From: Lachnospiraceae bacterium UBA5895
Lineage (GTDB): Bacteria; Bacillota; Clostridia; Lachnospirales; Lachnospiraceae
Assembly (NCBI GenBank): GCA_002431915.1
Contig: DJEP01000037.1
Location: 25,566 to 68,848, forward strand
Length of the DNA: 43,283 nucleotides
Direction: 5' to 3'
Within the stretch, counting starts at the first letter, position 1; each line of letters opens with the position of its first letter. The position numbers were made by a program, and so were the translations under genes. Of the stretch, positions 24,372-33,168 are shown one piece after another. The notes under the pieces were generated by a model. It ran no database searches. It saw nothing but the letters and a program-made list of their open reading frames with translations, and was not told where the DNA came from.

Positions 24372-25637
24372 ATGATACTGATACAGGATGGTTATATGAT
24401 CGATCCCAAGTCAGGAAAAGAGGGTAACTTCGATATCCTGATCGACGGAGATAAGATCGTAAAGATTGCAGAGAAAATCGAGCCGAAGGGTAAGGTGACA
24501 AGAATCAATGCGGAAGGACTGTTAGTCGCTCCCGGACTGGTGGATGTGCATGTGCATTTCAGAGATCCCGGTTTCACGGCGAAGGAGGATATCAACACCG
24601 GCGCGGCGGCAGCAGCAAAGGGCGGCGTGACCACCGTGGTGCTGATGGCGAATACGAAGCCCACCGTGGACAGTGAGGAGACCCTGAAGTATATCCTGGA
24701 CAAGGGAGCGAAGACAGGGATCCATGTGACGACCTGCGCCAATGTGACCATGGGCATGCAGGGGAAGCAGCTGACGGATATGAAGAAACTGGCAGCGGCG
24801 GGTGCTGTGGGATTCACGGATGACGGTGTGCCCCTGCTGGATGCGGAACTGGTGCGCCATGCCATGGAACTCTCCGCAGAGTTGGACATGCCCATCAGCT
24901 TCCATGAGGAAGATCCGAAATATATCGAGAACAACGGTGTGAACCGGGGAAAAGCCAGCGAATACTACGGAATCGGCGGTTCCTCCAGAGAGGCGGAGAC
25001 CGCCCTGGTGGAGCGGGACCTGAAGCTGGCGGAGGAGACCGGAGCCTGCATCGACATCCAGCATATCAGCAGTAAGGAAGCGGTGGAACTGGTGCGTCAG
25101 GCGAAAAAACGCTGCTCCAACATCCATGCGGAAGCCACACCCCATCATTTTACTCTGACCGAAGATGCGGTGATCAAATACGGTACCCTGGCGAAGATGA
25201 ATCCCCCCTTAAGGGAGGAAGAAGACAGACAGGCAGTGATCCGGGGACTGGTGGATGGCACCATTGATATGATTGCCACGGATCATGCACCCCATACTGC
25301 GGAGGAGAAGGCAAAGCCCATCACCGAAGCCCCCAGCGGCATCACCGGACTGGAGACCTCCCTGGCACTGGGCATTACGGAACTGGTGGATGCCGGGTAT
25401 CTCACTGTGAAGCAGTTACTGCGTCTGATGAGTACAAATCCTGCGGCAATGTATCATCTCGATGCCGGATATCTGGCAGAGGGAGGACCTGCGGATGTGA
25501 TCCTGATCGATACGGCGGCAGAGTTCATTCCGGAGCAGTATGCATCCAAGGCTTCGAATACGCCCTTTACCGGATGGAAATTAAAGGGTGAAGTGAAGAA
25601 GACCATCTGCGGCGGTAAGATCGTATACGAAGCATAA
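24372..25637 (+). CDS. pyrC: Dihydroorotase
   Basis: A 421-aa class I dihydroorotase that cyclises carbamoyl-aspartate to dihydroorotate in pyrimidine synthesis. The zinc-binding HxH is in GLVDVHVHFRDPG near residue 58, followed by the TKEDI-like segment; DHAPHT near residue 305 holds the late catalytic Asp and His. Length is standard. ATG follows GGAGAC. It opens a pyr cluster with pyrK and pyrD, 72 nt upstream of pyrK. The remaining pyrimidine genes are not in the window, and no PyrR attenuator was recognised upstream. Confidence 0.97.
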   Translation: MILIQDGYMIDPKSGKEGNFDILIDGDKIVKIAEKIEPKGKVTRINAEGLLVAPGLVDVHVHFRDPGFTAKEDINTGAAAAAKGGVTTVVLMANTKPTVDSEETLKYILDKGAKTGIHVTTCANVTMGMQGKQLTDMKKLAAAGAVGFTDDGVPLLDAELVRHAMELSAELDMPISFHEEDPKYIENNGVNRGKASEYYGIGGSSREAETALVERDLKLAEETGACIDIQHISSKEAVELVRQAKKRCSNIHAEATPHHFTLTEDAVIKYGTLAKMNPPLREEEDRQAVIRGLVDGTIDMIATDHAPHTAEEKAKPITEAPSGITGLETSLALGITELVDAGYLTVKQLLRLMSTNPAAMYHLDAGYLAEGGPADVILIDTAAEFIPEQYASKASNTPFTGWKLKGEVKKTICGGKIVYEA

Positions 25638-25709
25638 CGTGCATGTAAGAGAGCACATATAAGCATATAACGCATGCAGCTTATATAGAGAAAAGAAAAG
25701 GAAAACAAA

Positions 25710-26486
25710 ATGAAAAAGAAAATCACAGCAGCCGTGCTTTCTCAGAAAGAGATCGCACCCGGAATTTTTGACATGTGGATCAACACAGATCTGGCAGCAC
25801 AGGCGAAAGCCGGTCAGTTCATCGGCGTCTACCCCAAGAACCGGAGCACCCTGCTTCCCCGTCCCATCAGTATCTGTCAGGTAAGCGATAAAAAAGATGC
25901 TCTGCGCATTGTATACCGTATTGCCGGACAGGGCACCGCGGAATTTTCTTCTTATCGTGAGGGAGACAGCGTGGAGATTCTGGGGATCCTGGGGAACGGT
26001 TTCCCTGTAGAGGCGGCGGAAGGCAAAAAGGTGTTCCTCATGGGCGGAGGTATCGGCATCCCTCCCATGCTGGAACTGGCCAGAGAACTTCCGGCATCTG
26101 CAGAGAAGCAGATCATCGTGGGCTACCGTGACAGTCAGCTGTTCTTAAAAGATGATCTGGCAGAGAACGGAACTGTATATATCGCCACTGAGGATGGAAG
26201 TGTCGGCACGAAGGGCAATGTCATGAATGCTATCGAAGAGAACGGATTGCAGGCAGATGTGATTTTCGCCTGTGGACCGATGCCCATGCTTCGTGCAATT
26301 AAAAAGTATGCAGAGGAAAAAGGGATTGAGGCATACATCTCTTTGGAAGAGCATATGGCGTGCGGCGTGGGAGCCTGCCTGGGCTGCGTCGTAAAGACGA
26401 AGGAAGTGGATCATCATTCGCATGTGCACAACGCGAGAATCTGCACCGATGGACCCGTATTTGAAGCCAGGGAGGTAGAGATCTGA
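25710..26486 (+). CDS. pyrK: Dihydroorotate dehydrogenase B, electron transfer subunit
   Basis: A 258-aa ferredoxin-reductase-fold protein binding FAD and a [2Fe-2S] cluster. FAD-binding RPISICQV and GQGTAEFS are present, as are the nucleotide-site FLMGGGIGIPPMLELAREL and CGPMPMLRA. Cluster cysteines are in MACGVGACLGCVVKT and RICTDGPVF. It passes electrons between NAD and the PyrD FMN. Its stop shares one base with the pyrD start (TGATG), so the two subunits are translationally coupled. AAAAGGAAAAC precedes the ATG. Confidence 0.97.
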   Translation: MKKKITAAVLSQKEIAPGIFDMWINTDLAAQAKAGQFIGVYPKNRSTLLPRPISICQVSDKKDALRIVYRIAGQGTAEFSSYREGDSVEILGILGNGFPVEAAEGKKVFLMGGGIGIPPMLELARELPASAEKQIIVGYRDSQLFLKDDLAENGTVYIATEDGSVGTKGNVMNAIEENGLQADVIFACGPMPMLRAIKKYAEEKGIEAYISLEEHMACGVGACLGCVVKTKEVDHHSHVHNARICTDGPVFEAREVEI

Positions 26487-27391
26487 TGAATACACAGACA
26501 ACGATCGCAGGAGTTACTTTTAAGAACCCCGTAATGACAGCTTCCGGGACCTTCGGCTCCGGTATGGAATATGAAGAATTCGTAGATTTAAACCGCCTGG
26601 GTGCGGTAGTGACCAAGGGTGTGGCAAATGTACCCTGGCCCGGCAACCCCACTCCCCGGGTGGCAGAGGTATACGGCGGCATGCTCAATGCTATCGGATT
26701 ACAGAATCCCGGTATTGATGTATTCATGGAGAGAGACATTCCTTTCCTGAAAAAATACGACACGAAGATCATCGTAAATGTCTGCGGTAAGACCGTGGAG
26801 GATTACGTGGACGTGGTGGAACGTCTGGGAGATGAGCCGGCAGTCAGCATGTTGGAGATCAATGTATCCTGCCCCAATGTCAAGGAAGGTGCTATTGCTT
26901 TCGGACAGAAGGCGGATGCTCTGTACAACATTACTTCCGAACTGAAAAAGCATGCGAAGCAGCCTGTTATCATGAAGCTGAGTCCCAACGTAACGGACAT
27001 CACCGAGATGGCGAAGGCAGCGGAGGCAGCAGGTGCGGATGCTCTGTCTCTGATCAATACCATCACCGGTATGAAGATCGATATTCAGCGCAGAAAATTC
27101 GCCATTGCCAACAAGACCGGCGGCATGAGCGGCCCTGCCATCAAACCCATTGCGGTTCGTATGGTATACCAGGTGGCGCAGGCAGTTAAGATCCCCATTA
27201 TTGGCATGGGCGGCATCGCTACGGCGGAAGATGCCATCGAATTTATCCTGGCGGGAGCCAGTGCCATCAGCGTAGGAGCCATGAATTTCGTGGATCCCTA
27301 TACTACGGTAAAAGTCGTGGAGGGCATTGAAGATTACATGCGCACCTATCACGTAGAGAACCTGACCGATCTCATCGGCGCGGTGGAATAA
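26486..27391 (+). CDS. pyrD: Dihydroorotate dehydrogenase B, catalytic subunit (class 1B)
   Basis: A 301-aa FMN TIM-barrel enzyme oxidising dihydroorotate to orotate. FKNPVMTASGTFGSGMEY opens the barrel; the catalytic base is Cys in LEINVSCPNVKEG, near residue 132, which marks class 1 enzymes; IIGMGGIATAEDAIEFI is the phosphate-binding end. PyrK directly upstream makes it class 1B, NAD-dependent. Overlaps pyrK by one base, with GGGAGGTAGAG as ribosome site. A hairpin after the stop (27425-27470) lacks a T run and overlaps the start region of the next gene. Confidence 0.97.
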   Translation: MNTQTTIAGVTFKNPVMTASGTFGSGMEYEEFVDLNRLGAVVTKGVANVPWPGNPTPRVAEVYGGMLNAIGLQNPGIDVFMERDIPFLKKYDTKIIVNVCGKTVEDYVDVVERLGDEPAVSMLEINVSCPNVKEGAIAFGQKADALYNITSELKKHAKQPVIMKLSPNVTDITEMAKAAEAAGADALSLINTITGMKIDIQRRKFAIANKTGGMSGPAIKPIAVRMVYQVAQAVKIPIIGMGGIATAEDAIEFILAGASAISVGAMNFVDPYTTVKVVEGIEDYMRTYHVENLTDLIGAVE

Positions 27392-27424
27392 GCGGACAGA
27401 GAACAGAATACGGTATAAAACAGC

Positions 27425-27470
27425 ACAGACCTTCATATATATAGACATATCTGTATATATGGAGGTCTGT
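27425..27470. promoter_or_regulatory. Hairpin that includes the sipL ribosome binding site
   Basis: ACAGACCTTCATATATA at 27425-27441 pairs with TATATATGGAGGTCTGT at 27454-27470, 17 bp with one U-G pair and a 12-nt loop. The second arm contains GGAGGT, the ribosome site for the GTG at 27475. Read-through transcripts from pyrD would therefore carry a closed site. A terminator role is less likely because no T run follows. Confidence 0.6.
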
Positions 27471-27474
27471 TATT

Positions 27475-29052
27475 GTGGAACTGATCAAGAGAAATATACA
27501 TATGGACCGGGTGAAACGGTCTACCGTCATGCAGTTTACCATGGAGGAGGATCTGAATCTTCCGGAAGATAAACCGGATATCAGTACCCTGAATCTGGAA
27601 AAAGGGGAGATCGTCATCGAAGAGATCCGTCCCGGTACGGATGAAGTGACCGTGCGGGGAAAACTGGGCTATGCCATTTTGTACCATACCCAGGAGGCGG
27701 GCAGCAGTCTGATCCTGTTAAGCGGAGCGCTCCCTTTTGAGGAAAAAATCCATATGGAGGGAACCCTGCCTTCGGATACAGTGGCAGTGGACGGAACGGT
27801 AGAGGATTTCACCGTCAATATGATCAATTCCCGTAAATTAAACCTGCAGGCACTGTTATGCCTGACCGCCCGGATCGAGGAAATCTACGACGAGGAACTG
27901 CCCGTGGGAATCCAGGGGGACAGTGCGGAAGATGGCGTGGAATATCGGATCACACCTATGGAAGTGACACAGCTTGCCATCTGCAAAAATGATATTTTCC
28001 GGAAAAAGGAGGAGATTCCTCTGCCCTCCAGCTATCCGAATGTATATCAGATCCTGTGGAGCAACATGTCCCTTCGGGATGTGGAGATGAAGCCCCAGGA
28101 GGAGAGTATTTCCATCCGGGGAGATATTCAGATCTTCGTCCTCTATGAGGCGGAGGGAGAAGAGCGGTCTATCCGGTCCTACGAGACGACGATTCCCTTA
28201 GACGGTACGCTGGAGTGCCAGGGCTGCCGGGAGACTCTGCTGCCGGACATCCGTTATGCGCTGGTCAGACAGGAACATGGACAGCCGGAACTGACGATTC
28301 AGCCGGACCTGGATGGGGAAGAGCGGATCCTGGGACTGGAATGCGTGCTGGAACTGAATATCCGCCTCTATGAGGAGGAAGAAATTGACATTCTGAGAGA
28401 TATCTACGGGGTGACAAAAGAAGTGATCCCGGAGACAAGAGAGGCAAACGTGCGCCAGCTGCTTTCGAGGATCACGGGTAAGACCAAAGTGACGGATCAC
28501 AGGCAGACGGATATCGGTGCTCCGGTACTGCAGATACTTCACAGCGAAGGAACGGTAAGTATTGACCACCAGGAGACCACCGGGGAAGGAATCCGGCTGC
28601 AGGGCAGCATTGATCTTACGGTGCTGTGTGTTACGGAGAAGGATGAAACACCCTATGTGAGTACCAGAGAACAGATCCCTTATGAATATACGCTGAACGT
28701 ACAGGGAGTGACTGCGGGAGATCAGGCACAGGTACACAGTGAACTGGAACAGCTGCAGGTAAATCTCTTAGAGGGGGAAGAACTGGATGTGAAAGCGGTG
28801 CTGTCTTTTTCCACGACAGTGATGAAGAATGTTCCTCTGAATGCCATCGAAGAAGTGGAGGAGCAGGAGATCGACAGTGCCGTACTGGCAGGTCTGCCCA
28901 GCGCGGTGATCTACATTACCGCACCGGGAGATGACCTGTGGAGTATCGGCAGAAAATATCATATGCCGGTAAATACTGTGAGAGAACTGAATGCCCTGGA
29001 CAGTGATGAATTGCGCCCGGGACAGAAGGTGCTGTTGGTCAAAGGGCTTTAA
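27475..29052 (+). CDS. sipL: SPOCS (DUF3794) and LysM protein, SipL-like spore envelope morphogenesis factor
   Basis: A 525-aa protein made of repeated SPOCS domains and a carboxyl-terminal LysM domain (ITAPGDDLWSIGRKYHMP...LNALDSDELRPGQKVLL). The first repeat begins near residue 30 and another near 175; a third near 350 (GAPVLQILHSEGTVSIDHQE). Clostridioides difficile SipL has three SPOCS domains, a LysM and about the same length; its LysM binds SpoIVA to start coat assembly. This supports an endospore-forming host. The start is GTG at 27475, with GGAGGT 8 nt upstream but inside a strong hairpin. The gene follows pyrD yet is expected to be sporulation-specific. Its stop overlaps the stop of the convergent gene by 4 nt. 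Confidence 0.88.
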   Translation: MELIKRNIHMDRVKRSTVMQFTMEEDLNLPEDKPDISTLNLEKGEIVIEEIRPGTDEVTVRGKLGYAILYHTQEAGSSLILLSGALPFEEKIHMEGTLPSDTVAVDGTVEDFTVNMINSRKLNLQALLCLTARIEEIYDEELPVGIQGDSAEDGVEYRITPMEVTQLAICKNDIFRKKEEIPLPSSYPNVYQILWSNMSLRDVEMKPQEESISIRGDIQIFVLYEAEGEERSIRSYETTIPLDGTLECQGCRETLLPDIRYALVRQEHGQPELTIQPDLDGEERILGLECVLELNIRLYEEEEIDILRDIYGVTKEVIPETREANVRQLLSRITGKTKVTDHRQTDIGAPVLQILHSEGTVSIDHQETTGEGIRLQGSIDLTVLCVTEKDETPYVSTREQIPYEYTLNVQGVTAGDQAQVHSELEQLQVNLLEGEELDVKAVLSFSTTVMKNVPLNAIEEVEEQEIDSAVLAGLPSAVIYITAPGDDLWSIGRKYHMPVNTVRELNALDSDELRPGQKVLLVKGL

Positions 29053-29663
29053 GCCTCAGTGGTCAGTCCTGCATCTGCTGCCAGTTTGTCGAACTTCTCC
29101 ATAACGGCATCGTAAGTCTTCTGGGAGATCTCGGGAAGAGAACCGCCCCAGGTCTTCTCAGCCTTGGCGTAGCCTTTCTTGAATGCTTCGCGCATGGATT
29201 CGATCTTGTCCGGGTCGCCGCCGGTCAGAGCAGTGGCGAACTGGATGATACGGTCGGAGGTCTGACCCACACCCCAGTAACCGTCCTCTGCGATATCCGC
29301 CTGTGCCTGCGCCTTGGTCGCGGGATCTACGGTATAATTGCCGGAACGTAAGAAGGACCAGATATCCTTGGCATTGCCATAGGTGGTAGCCTGCTTGCTC
29401 ATCATCTGTTCTACCAGAGAGCGCAGCTGGCTGGTACGTGCATCCGCATCCGCTCTTAATTTGTTGACCAAAGCGGTGTCCGGTTTATAAGTCTTTTTGG
29501 TGGAAGAAGTCTTCGTGTTGGTGCTGTGCTCGTAGATCACACCGGTATCTTCTGCAGTCTTGGTGGTTGCTTCCTCTGCGGAAGTCTTTTCTTTTGCTGC
29601 ACTTGTACTGTTATAACTGTAGGCTGCAGCTGCCTGGGTTGATGTAACTCCGTTTACGTTCAT
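29049..29663 (-). CDS. Conserved-looking protein of unknown function
   Basis: A 204-aa protein without a signal peptide. The first 65 residues are low in complexity, rich in Ala, Thr, Ser and Lys (SAAKEKTSAEEATTKTAED), as in many secreted or flagellum-associated proteins. Residues 100-204 look like a folded helical domain: DIAEDGYWGVGQTSDRIIQF, TGGDPDKIESMREAFKKGY and WGGSLPEISQKTYDAVMEKF. I do not recognise the family. MNVNGVTSTQ resembles the amino end of proteins exported without cleavage, but that is speculative. AAGAGGAAAC precedes the ATG. Its stop overlaps the sipL stop tail to tail. Confidence 0.75.
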   Translation of the reverse strand: MNVNGVTSTQAAAAYSYNSTSAAKEKTSAEEATTKTAEDTGVIYEHSTNTKTSSTKKTYKPDTALVNKLRADADARTSQLRSLVEQMMSKQATTYGNAKDIWSFLRSGNYTVDPATKAQAQADIAEDGYWGVGQTSDRIIQFATALTGGDPDKIESMREAFKKGYAKAEKTWGGSLPEISQKTYDAVMEKFDKLAADAGLTTEA

Positions 29664-29822
29664 AGTTTCCTCTTTTCTGTCATCCTTGACTATACTTAAA
29701 ATACCTTTTGAGGGTTTTTGGTTTCATTTGTTATATCGTCCCACAATAGTGGATACTTTAGGTAATTTTTGAAAAAACAGTGGAAAAATCCGCAGAAAAT
29801 CCGCAGAAAAAATCACACTCCA

Positions 29823-29851
29823 TTGACAAAGTACACAGGATTGTATAAAAT
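29823..29851 (+). promoter_or_regulatory. Promoter of the ispE operon
   Basis: TTGACA at 29823-29828 and TAAAAT at 29846-29851, spaced 17 bp. The transcription start would fall about 35 nt before the ispE ATG at 29892, which also argues against the longer upstream reading of that frame. Confidence 0.7.
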
Positions 29852-29891
29852 TAAGTACAATTATTGTGTATACAAAACGGAGCAGAACAAA

Positions 29892-30752
29892 ATGAACGAA
29901 TATCGGATAAAAGCGTATGCCAAGATCAATCTGGGACTGGATGTGGTCAGAAGACTGGAGAACGGCTATCACGAAGTGAAGATGGTCATGCAGACCGTAG
30001 GTATCTACGATGTGCTGGATTTTAAACGGATAGAAAGCGGTATCGTCATTACCACGGATTCCGGCGAACTTCCCACAAACGAGGATAACCTGATCTATAA
30101 AGCGGCAAAGCTCATGATGGAGACTTATCATATCAGTGAGGGCGTGGAGATCCACCTGGAGAAGCACATCCCCATTGCCGCGGGAATGGCGGGCGGCAGC
30201 ACAGATGCGGCAGCTACCCTGAAAGGAATGAACAGGCTGTTTGATCTGGGATGTACGTTAAAGGATCTGATGGAACTGGGCGTGAGGATCGGTGCGGATG
30301 TTCCCTACTGTGTCATGGGCGGCACGGCTCTGGCGGAGGGCATCGGCGAGAAGCTTACCCCCCTTGCTCCGGCACCGGACTGCTATGTACTGGTAGCAAA
30401 ACCGGACATTAACGTATCGACAAAATATGTCTATGAACACTTAGATGCACAGGAGATCGTAAAGCATCCCGACATCGACGGCATGGTGGAAGCCATCGCC
30501 GAGGAAAGCTTACAGGGAATCCTGGACCGTATGGAAAATGTGCTGGAGACAGTAACGGTGAGTGTGTATCCCGTGATACAGACCATTAAGGACCGGATGA
30601 AGGAGCTGGGAGCCATCAACAGCCTGATGAGCGGCAGCGGTCCCACGGTATTCGGTATTTTCGTAGAAAAAGATATGGCGCGCAGGGCGTATGAGAAATT
30701 AGAGGAGGAACAGCTGGCGAAGCAGATATTCCTGACGGAATTCTGCGAATAA
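29892..30752 (+). CDS. ispE: 4-diphosphocytidyl-2-C-methyl-D-erythritol kinase
   Basis: A 286-aa GHMP kinase of the non-mevalonate isoprenoid pathway, phosphorylating CDP-methylerythritol with ATP. AKINLGLDVVRRLENGYHEV opens the family domain; the GHMP ATP loop is PIAAGMAGGSTDAAATL near residue 95; LMSGSGPTVFGIF is the carboxyl-terminal motif. The frame is open to 29769, but the ATG at 29892 fits family length and lies after the promoter. GGAGC is upstream. It is followed 15 nt later by a GntR regulator and probably shares its transcript. Confidence 0.96.
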   Translation: MNEYRIKAYAKINLGLDVVRRLENGYHEVKMVMQTVGIYDVLDFKRIESGIVITTDSGELPTNEDNLIYKAAKLMMETYHISEGVEIHLEKHIPIAAGMAGGSTDAAATLKGMNRLFDLGCTLKDLMELGVRIGADVPYCVMGGTALAEGIGEKLTPLAPAPDCYVLVAKPDINVSTKYVYEHLDAQEIVKHPDIDGMVEAIAEESLQGILDRMENVLETVTVSVYPVIQTIKDRMKELGAINSLMSGSGPTVFGIFVEKDMARRAYEKLEEEQLAKQIFLTEFCE

Positions 30753-30767
30753 TGTCAGAGAAGAGGT

Positions 30768-31451
30768 ATGCAGGATAATTTACAGGTGACAATGGATGAA
30801 TTTTTACCACTCAGAGATGTGGTATTCAATACGTTGCGGCAGGCTATTCTCACGGGAGAACTGAAGCCCGGAGAGCGGCTGATGGAGATCCATCTTGCCA
30901 ACAAGCTGGGAGTCAGCAGGACCCCGATCAGGGAAGCTATCCGTAAGCTGGAACTGGAAGGACTGGTGACCATGATCCCCAGAAGAGGCGCGGAAGTGGC
31001 GCAGATTACGGAGAAGAGCATGAACGATGTGCTGGAGGTCCGCAGAGCCATGGATGCTCTCTGCGTAGAGCTGGCATGCGACCGGATCACACCGGAGGAA
31101 CTGCAGGAACTGAAGAAAGCCTGTGATAATTTTGAGGCGGCGGTGAAGACCAAAGATGTGAAGCAGATCGCCCAGGCGGATGTGGCATTACATGATATTA
31201 TTGTGGAAGCTACCGGGAACCAGCGCCTGATCCAGCTGGTGAACAATCTGTCCGAGCAGATGTACCGCTATCGGTTCGAGTATATCAAGGATTTCAGTCA
31301 GCATGACCGCCTGGTGCAGGAACATAAGGTCATCTATGAAAGTATCGTGAAAAAAGACAAAGAGACAGCATCCGAAATGGCGAAGGTGCATATCGATAAT
31401 CAGAAAAAAGCCATCATCCGCCAGATCCGTCTGGAACGGGAGAAAAATTAA
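30768..31451 (+). CDS. GntR-family transcriptional regulator, FadR/FCD subfamily
   Basis: A 227-aa regulator. Residues 10-75 form the GntR winged helix (LREAILTGELKPGERL-like AILTGELKPGERLMEIHLA; VSRTPIREAIRKLELEGLV). Residues 85-220 form the all-helical FCD ligand domain with a likely metal site (ADVALHDIIVEATGN, EHKVIYESI). Family members sense small carboxylates or sugar acids. It is the second gene after ispE, an arrangement I would expect to be conserved but cannot check. The target is unknown. GAAGAGG precedes the ATG. Confidence 0.92.
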   Translation: MQDNLQVTMDEFLPLRDVVFNTLRQAILTGELKPGERLMEIHLANKLGVSRTPIREAIRKLELEGLVTMIPRRGAEVAQITEKSMNDVLEVRRAMDALCVELACDRITPEELQELKKACDNFEAAVKTKDVKQIAQADVALHDIIVEATGNQRLIQLVNNLSEQMYRYRFEYIKDFSQHDRLVQEHKVIYESIVKKDKETASEMAKVHIDNQKKAIIRQIRLEREKN

Positions 31452-31537
31452 TCGTTATAATGCTCTGAAAAAGTATAATCTGTCCGGAAAGCGGCAATGA
31501 TTTCCATAGAATAAAATATATGGAAAGAGGACTGCTG

Positions 31538-31870
31538 ATGGATAGATTATATGTTTATTGCGTAAAAATTTGTAAAAGGATCCGGGAGAGCGGAATTTCC
31601 AGGAGGCTTGGGCAAGGGCTGAAAGCCGCCATGATTGCATTTGCCTGCTACGGCTGGTGGGGAGTGATTTACCCGGAACTGACTATGCTGCCTTCCACCT
31701 ATGAGATCGTGTACGACGGGCAGGATACCCGCTCAGAGACTGAGACTGTACAGAAAGAAGCGGAAGTGGTAGAATGGAATTCCGACAGTCAGATCTACTG
31801 GAAGATTCTGGAGGCGGATCCCGAACAGATCCACTTTAAGAGCAGACTGCTTACGATGTTAAGAAAATAA
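31538..31870 (+). CDS. Small membrane-anchored protein of unknown function
   Basis: A 110-aa protein: a basic amino-terminal segment, one hydrophobic helix at about residues 29-45 (AAMIAFACYGWWGVIYPEL), then a polar, acidic outer part. The topology suggests a single-pass membrane protein with the carboxyl end outside. Not recognised. The ATG at 31538 has AAAGAGG 7 nt upstream; an earlier in-frame ATG at 31520 has none. It lies 12 nt before murI and is probably translated from the same message, so a link to the cell envelope is possible. Confidence 0.65.
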   Translation: MDRLYVYCVKICKRIRESGISRRLGQGLKAAMIAFACYGWWGVIYPELTMLPSTYEIVYDGQDTRSETETVQKEAEVVEWNSDSQIYWKILEADPEQIHFKSRLLTMLRK

Positions 31871-31882
31871 AAGGAGAATCCC

Positions 31883-32725
31883 ATGTATCAGGAGAATGTT
31901 ACTGCGCTGAAAAAGGATGCACCCATCGGTGTATTTGATTCCGGCATCGGCGGACTCACCGTAGCCCGGGAGATCATGCGGCAGATTCCCAATGAGAAAA
32001 TTATATATTTCGGAGATACGGCGCGAATGCCCTACGGCAGTAAGTCCAAGGAGACGGTTACCCGTTTCTCCAAACAGATTGTGCGTTTCCTGGAAACCTT
32101 TCAGGTGAAGACCATTGTAGTGGCATGCAATACGGCAAGTGCTTATGCGTTGGATGAACTTGAGAAGGAGCTGGATATTCCCATCATCGGCGTGATCAAG
32201 CCGGGAGCGAAGACCGCAGCGGAGGTGACACGGAACGGCAGGATCGGGGTCATCGCCACCGAGGCTACCATCGGCAGCCAGATGTACAACAAATACATAC
32301 AGGAACTGAATAAAGATGTGACAATCTACGGAAAAGCCTGTCCGCTGTTTGTCCCTCTGGTGGAAGAGGGACTGTGGGAGGATCCTGTGACGGATGAGAT
32401 CGCCAGACGGTATCTGACGGAGCTGATCGATATTGACATTGATACCCTAATCCTGGGATGTACGCATTATCCGCTGATTCGCTCCACGGTAGGACGGATC
32501 ATGGGAGATCAGGTGACATTGGTGAATCCGGCTTATGAGACGGCCAGAGAGCTGAAGGAACTGTTGCAGCATTATCACATTCTCAATGAGGAGAAGCCTC
32601 ATCTGGGAGAAAATAAATATCAGTTCTATGTCAGCGACGGTGCGGAGAAGTTCAAGCAGTTTGCCAATTCGATCATTAAATACGGAATCTTGTCAGCCAA
32701 GACGATTAAGATCGACGAGTATTAA
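31883..32725 (+). CDS. murI: Glutamate racemase
   Basis: A 280-aa cofactor-independent racemase giving D-glutamate for peptidoglycan. The two catalytic cysteines are seen in VVACNTASAYALDEL (near residue 82) and LILGCTHYPLIR (near 193); GVFDSGIGGLTVAREI at the start holds the catalytic Asp-Ser. Length is normal. AAAAGGAGAATCCC precedes the ATG. It sits between a small membrane protein and the DUF1934 gene (14 nt further on), forming a tight three-gene run. Confidence 0.97.
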   Translation: MYQENVTALKKDAPIGVFDSGIGGLTVAREIMRQIPNEKIIYFGDTARMPYGSKSKETVTRFSKQIVRFLETFQVKTIVVACNTASAYALDELEKELDIPIIGVIKPGAKTAAEVTRNGRIGVIATEATIGSQMYNKYIQELNKDVTIYGKACPLFVPLVEEGLWEDPVTDEIARRYLTELIDIDIDTLILGCTHYPLIRSTVGRIMGDQVTLVNPAYETARELKELLQHYHILNEEKPHLGENKYQFYVSDGAEKFKQFANSIIKYGILSAKTIKIDEY

Positions 32726-32739
32726 AAGGACGGATAAAG

Positions 32740-33168
32740 ATGAATCGGGAAGTAGAGCTTGTAGTGTCCGGTCTGCATGACACCGAAGGGACTTCGGGCA
32801 AGGACGCAGTGGAGACCGCACAGACAGCACAATATTTTAAGAAAAATGACAGCCACTATCTTCTCTATGAGGAGGCAGTGGAGGGATTTGAAGCTTCCTG
32901 CAGGAGCCGGATTAAATTCCGGGACAATCTCCTGGAGCTGACCAGAGAGGGAGCTGTGGAAATGCATATGATCTTCGAGGAAAATAAGAGGCATGTGATG
33001 CCCTACAATACGCCCTACGGGCAGCTGATACTGGGGATCGAGACGCGCAGGGTACTGGTGGAGGAACAGGAAGATCAGATCCATGTGACGGTGGAATATA
33101 CCCTGGATCATGAGGGAGAACCTTTGAGCGAGAGCTGTTTAAAGCTTCATATCCGGGGGAGGCAGTAA
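32740..33168 (+). CDS. DUF1934 (YwiB-like) protein
   Basis: A 142-aa protein predicted as a single lipocalin-like beta-barrel: alternating strands such as DSHYLLYEEAVEG, SRIKFRDNLLELTREGAVEM and VTVEYTLDHEGEPLSESCLKLHI. This is the DUF1934 pattern; function unknown. The gene begins 14 nt after murI. Its TAA stop codon (33166-33168) forms the first bases of the inverted-repeat element that fills the gap to the convergent gene. Confidence 0.85.
   Translation: MNREVELVVSGLHDTEGTSGKDAVETAQTAQYFKKNDSHYLLYEEAVEGFEASCRSRIKFRDNLLELTREGAVEMHMIFEENKRHVMPYNTPYGQLILGIETRRVLVEEQEDQIHVTVEYTLDHEGEPLSESCLKLHIRGRQ

Noticed and set aside
29769..29891. Extended ispE start
   Set aside because: It lies upstream of, or within, a consensus promoter at 29823-29851, and the extra residues are not like IspE.
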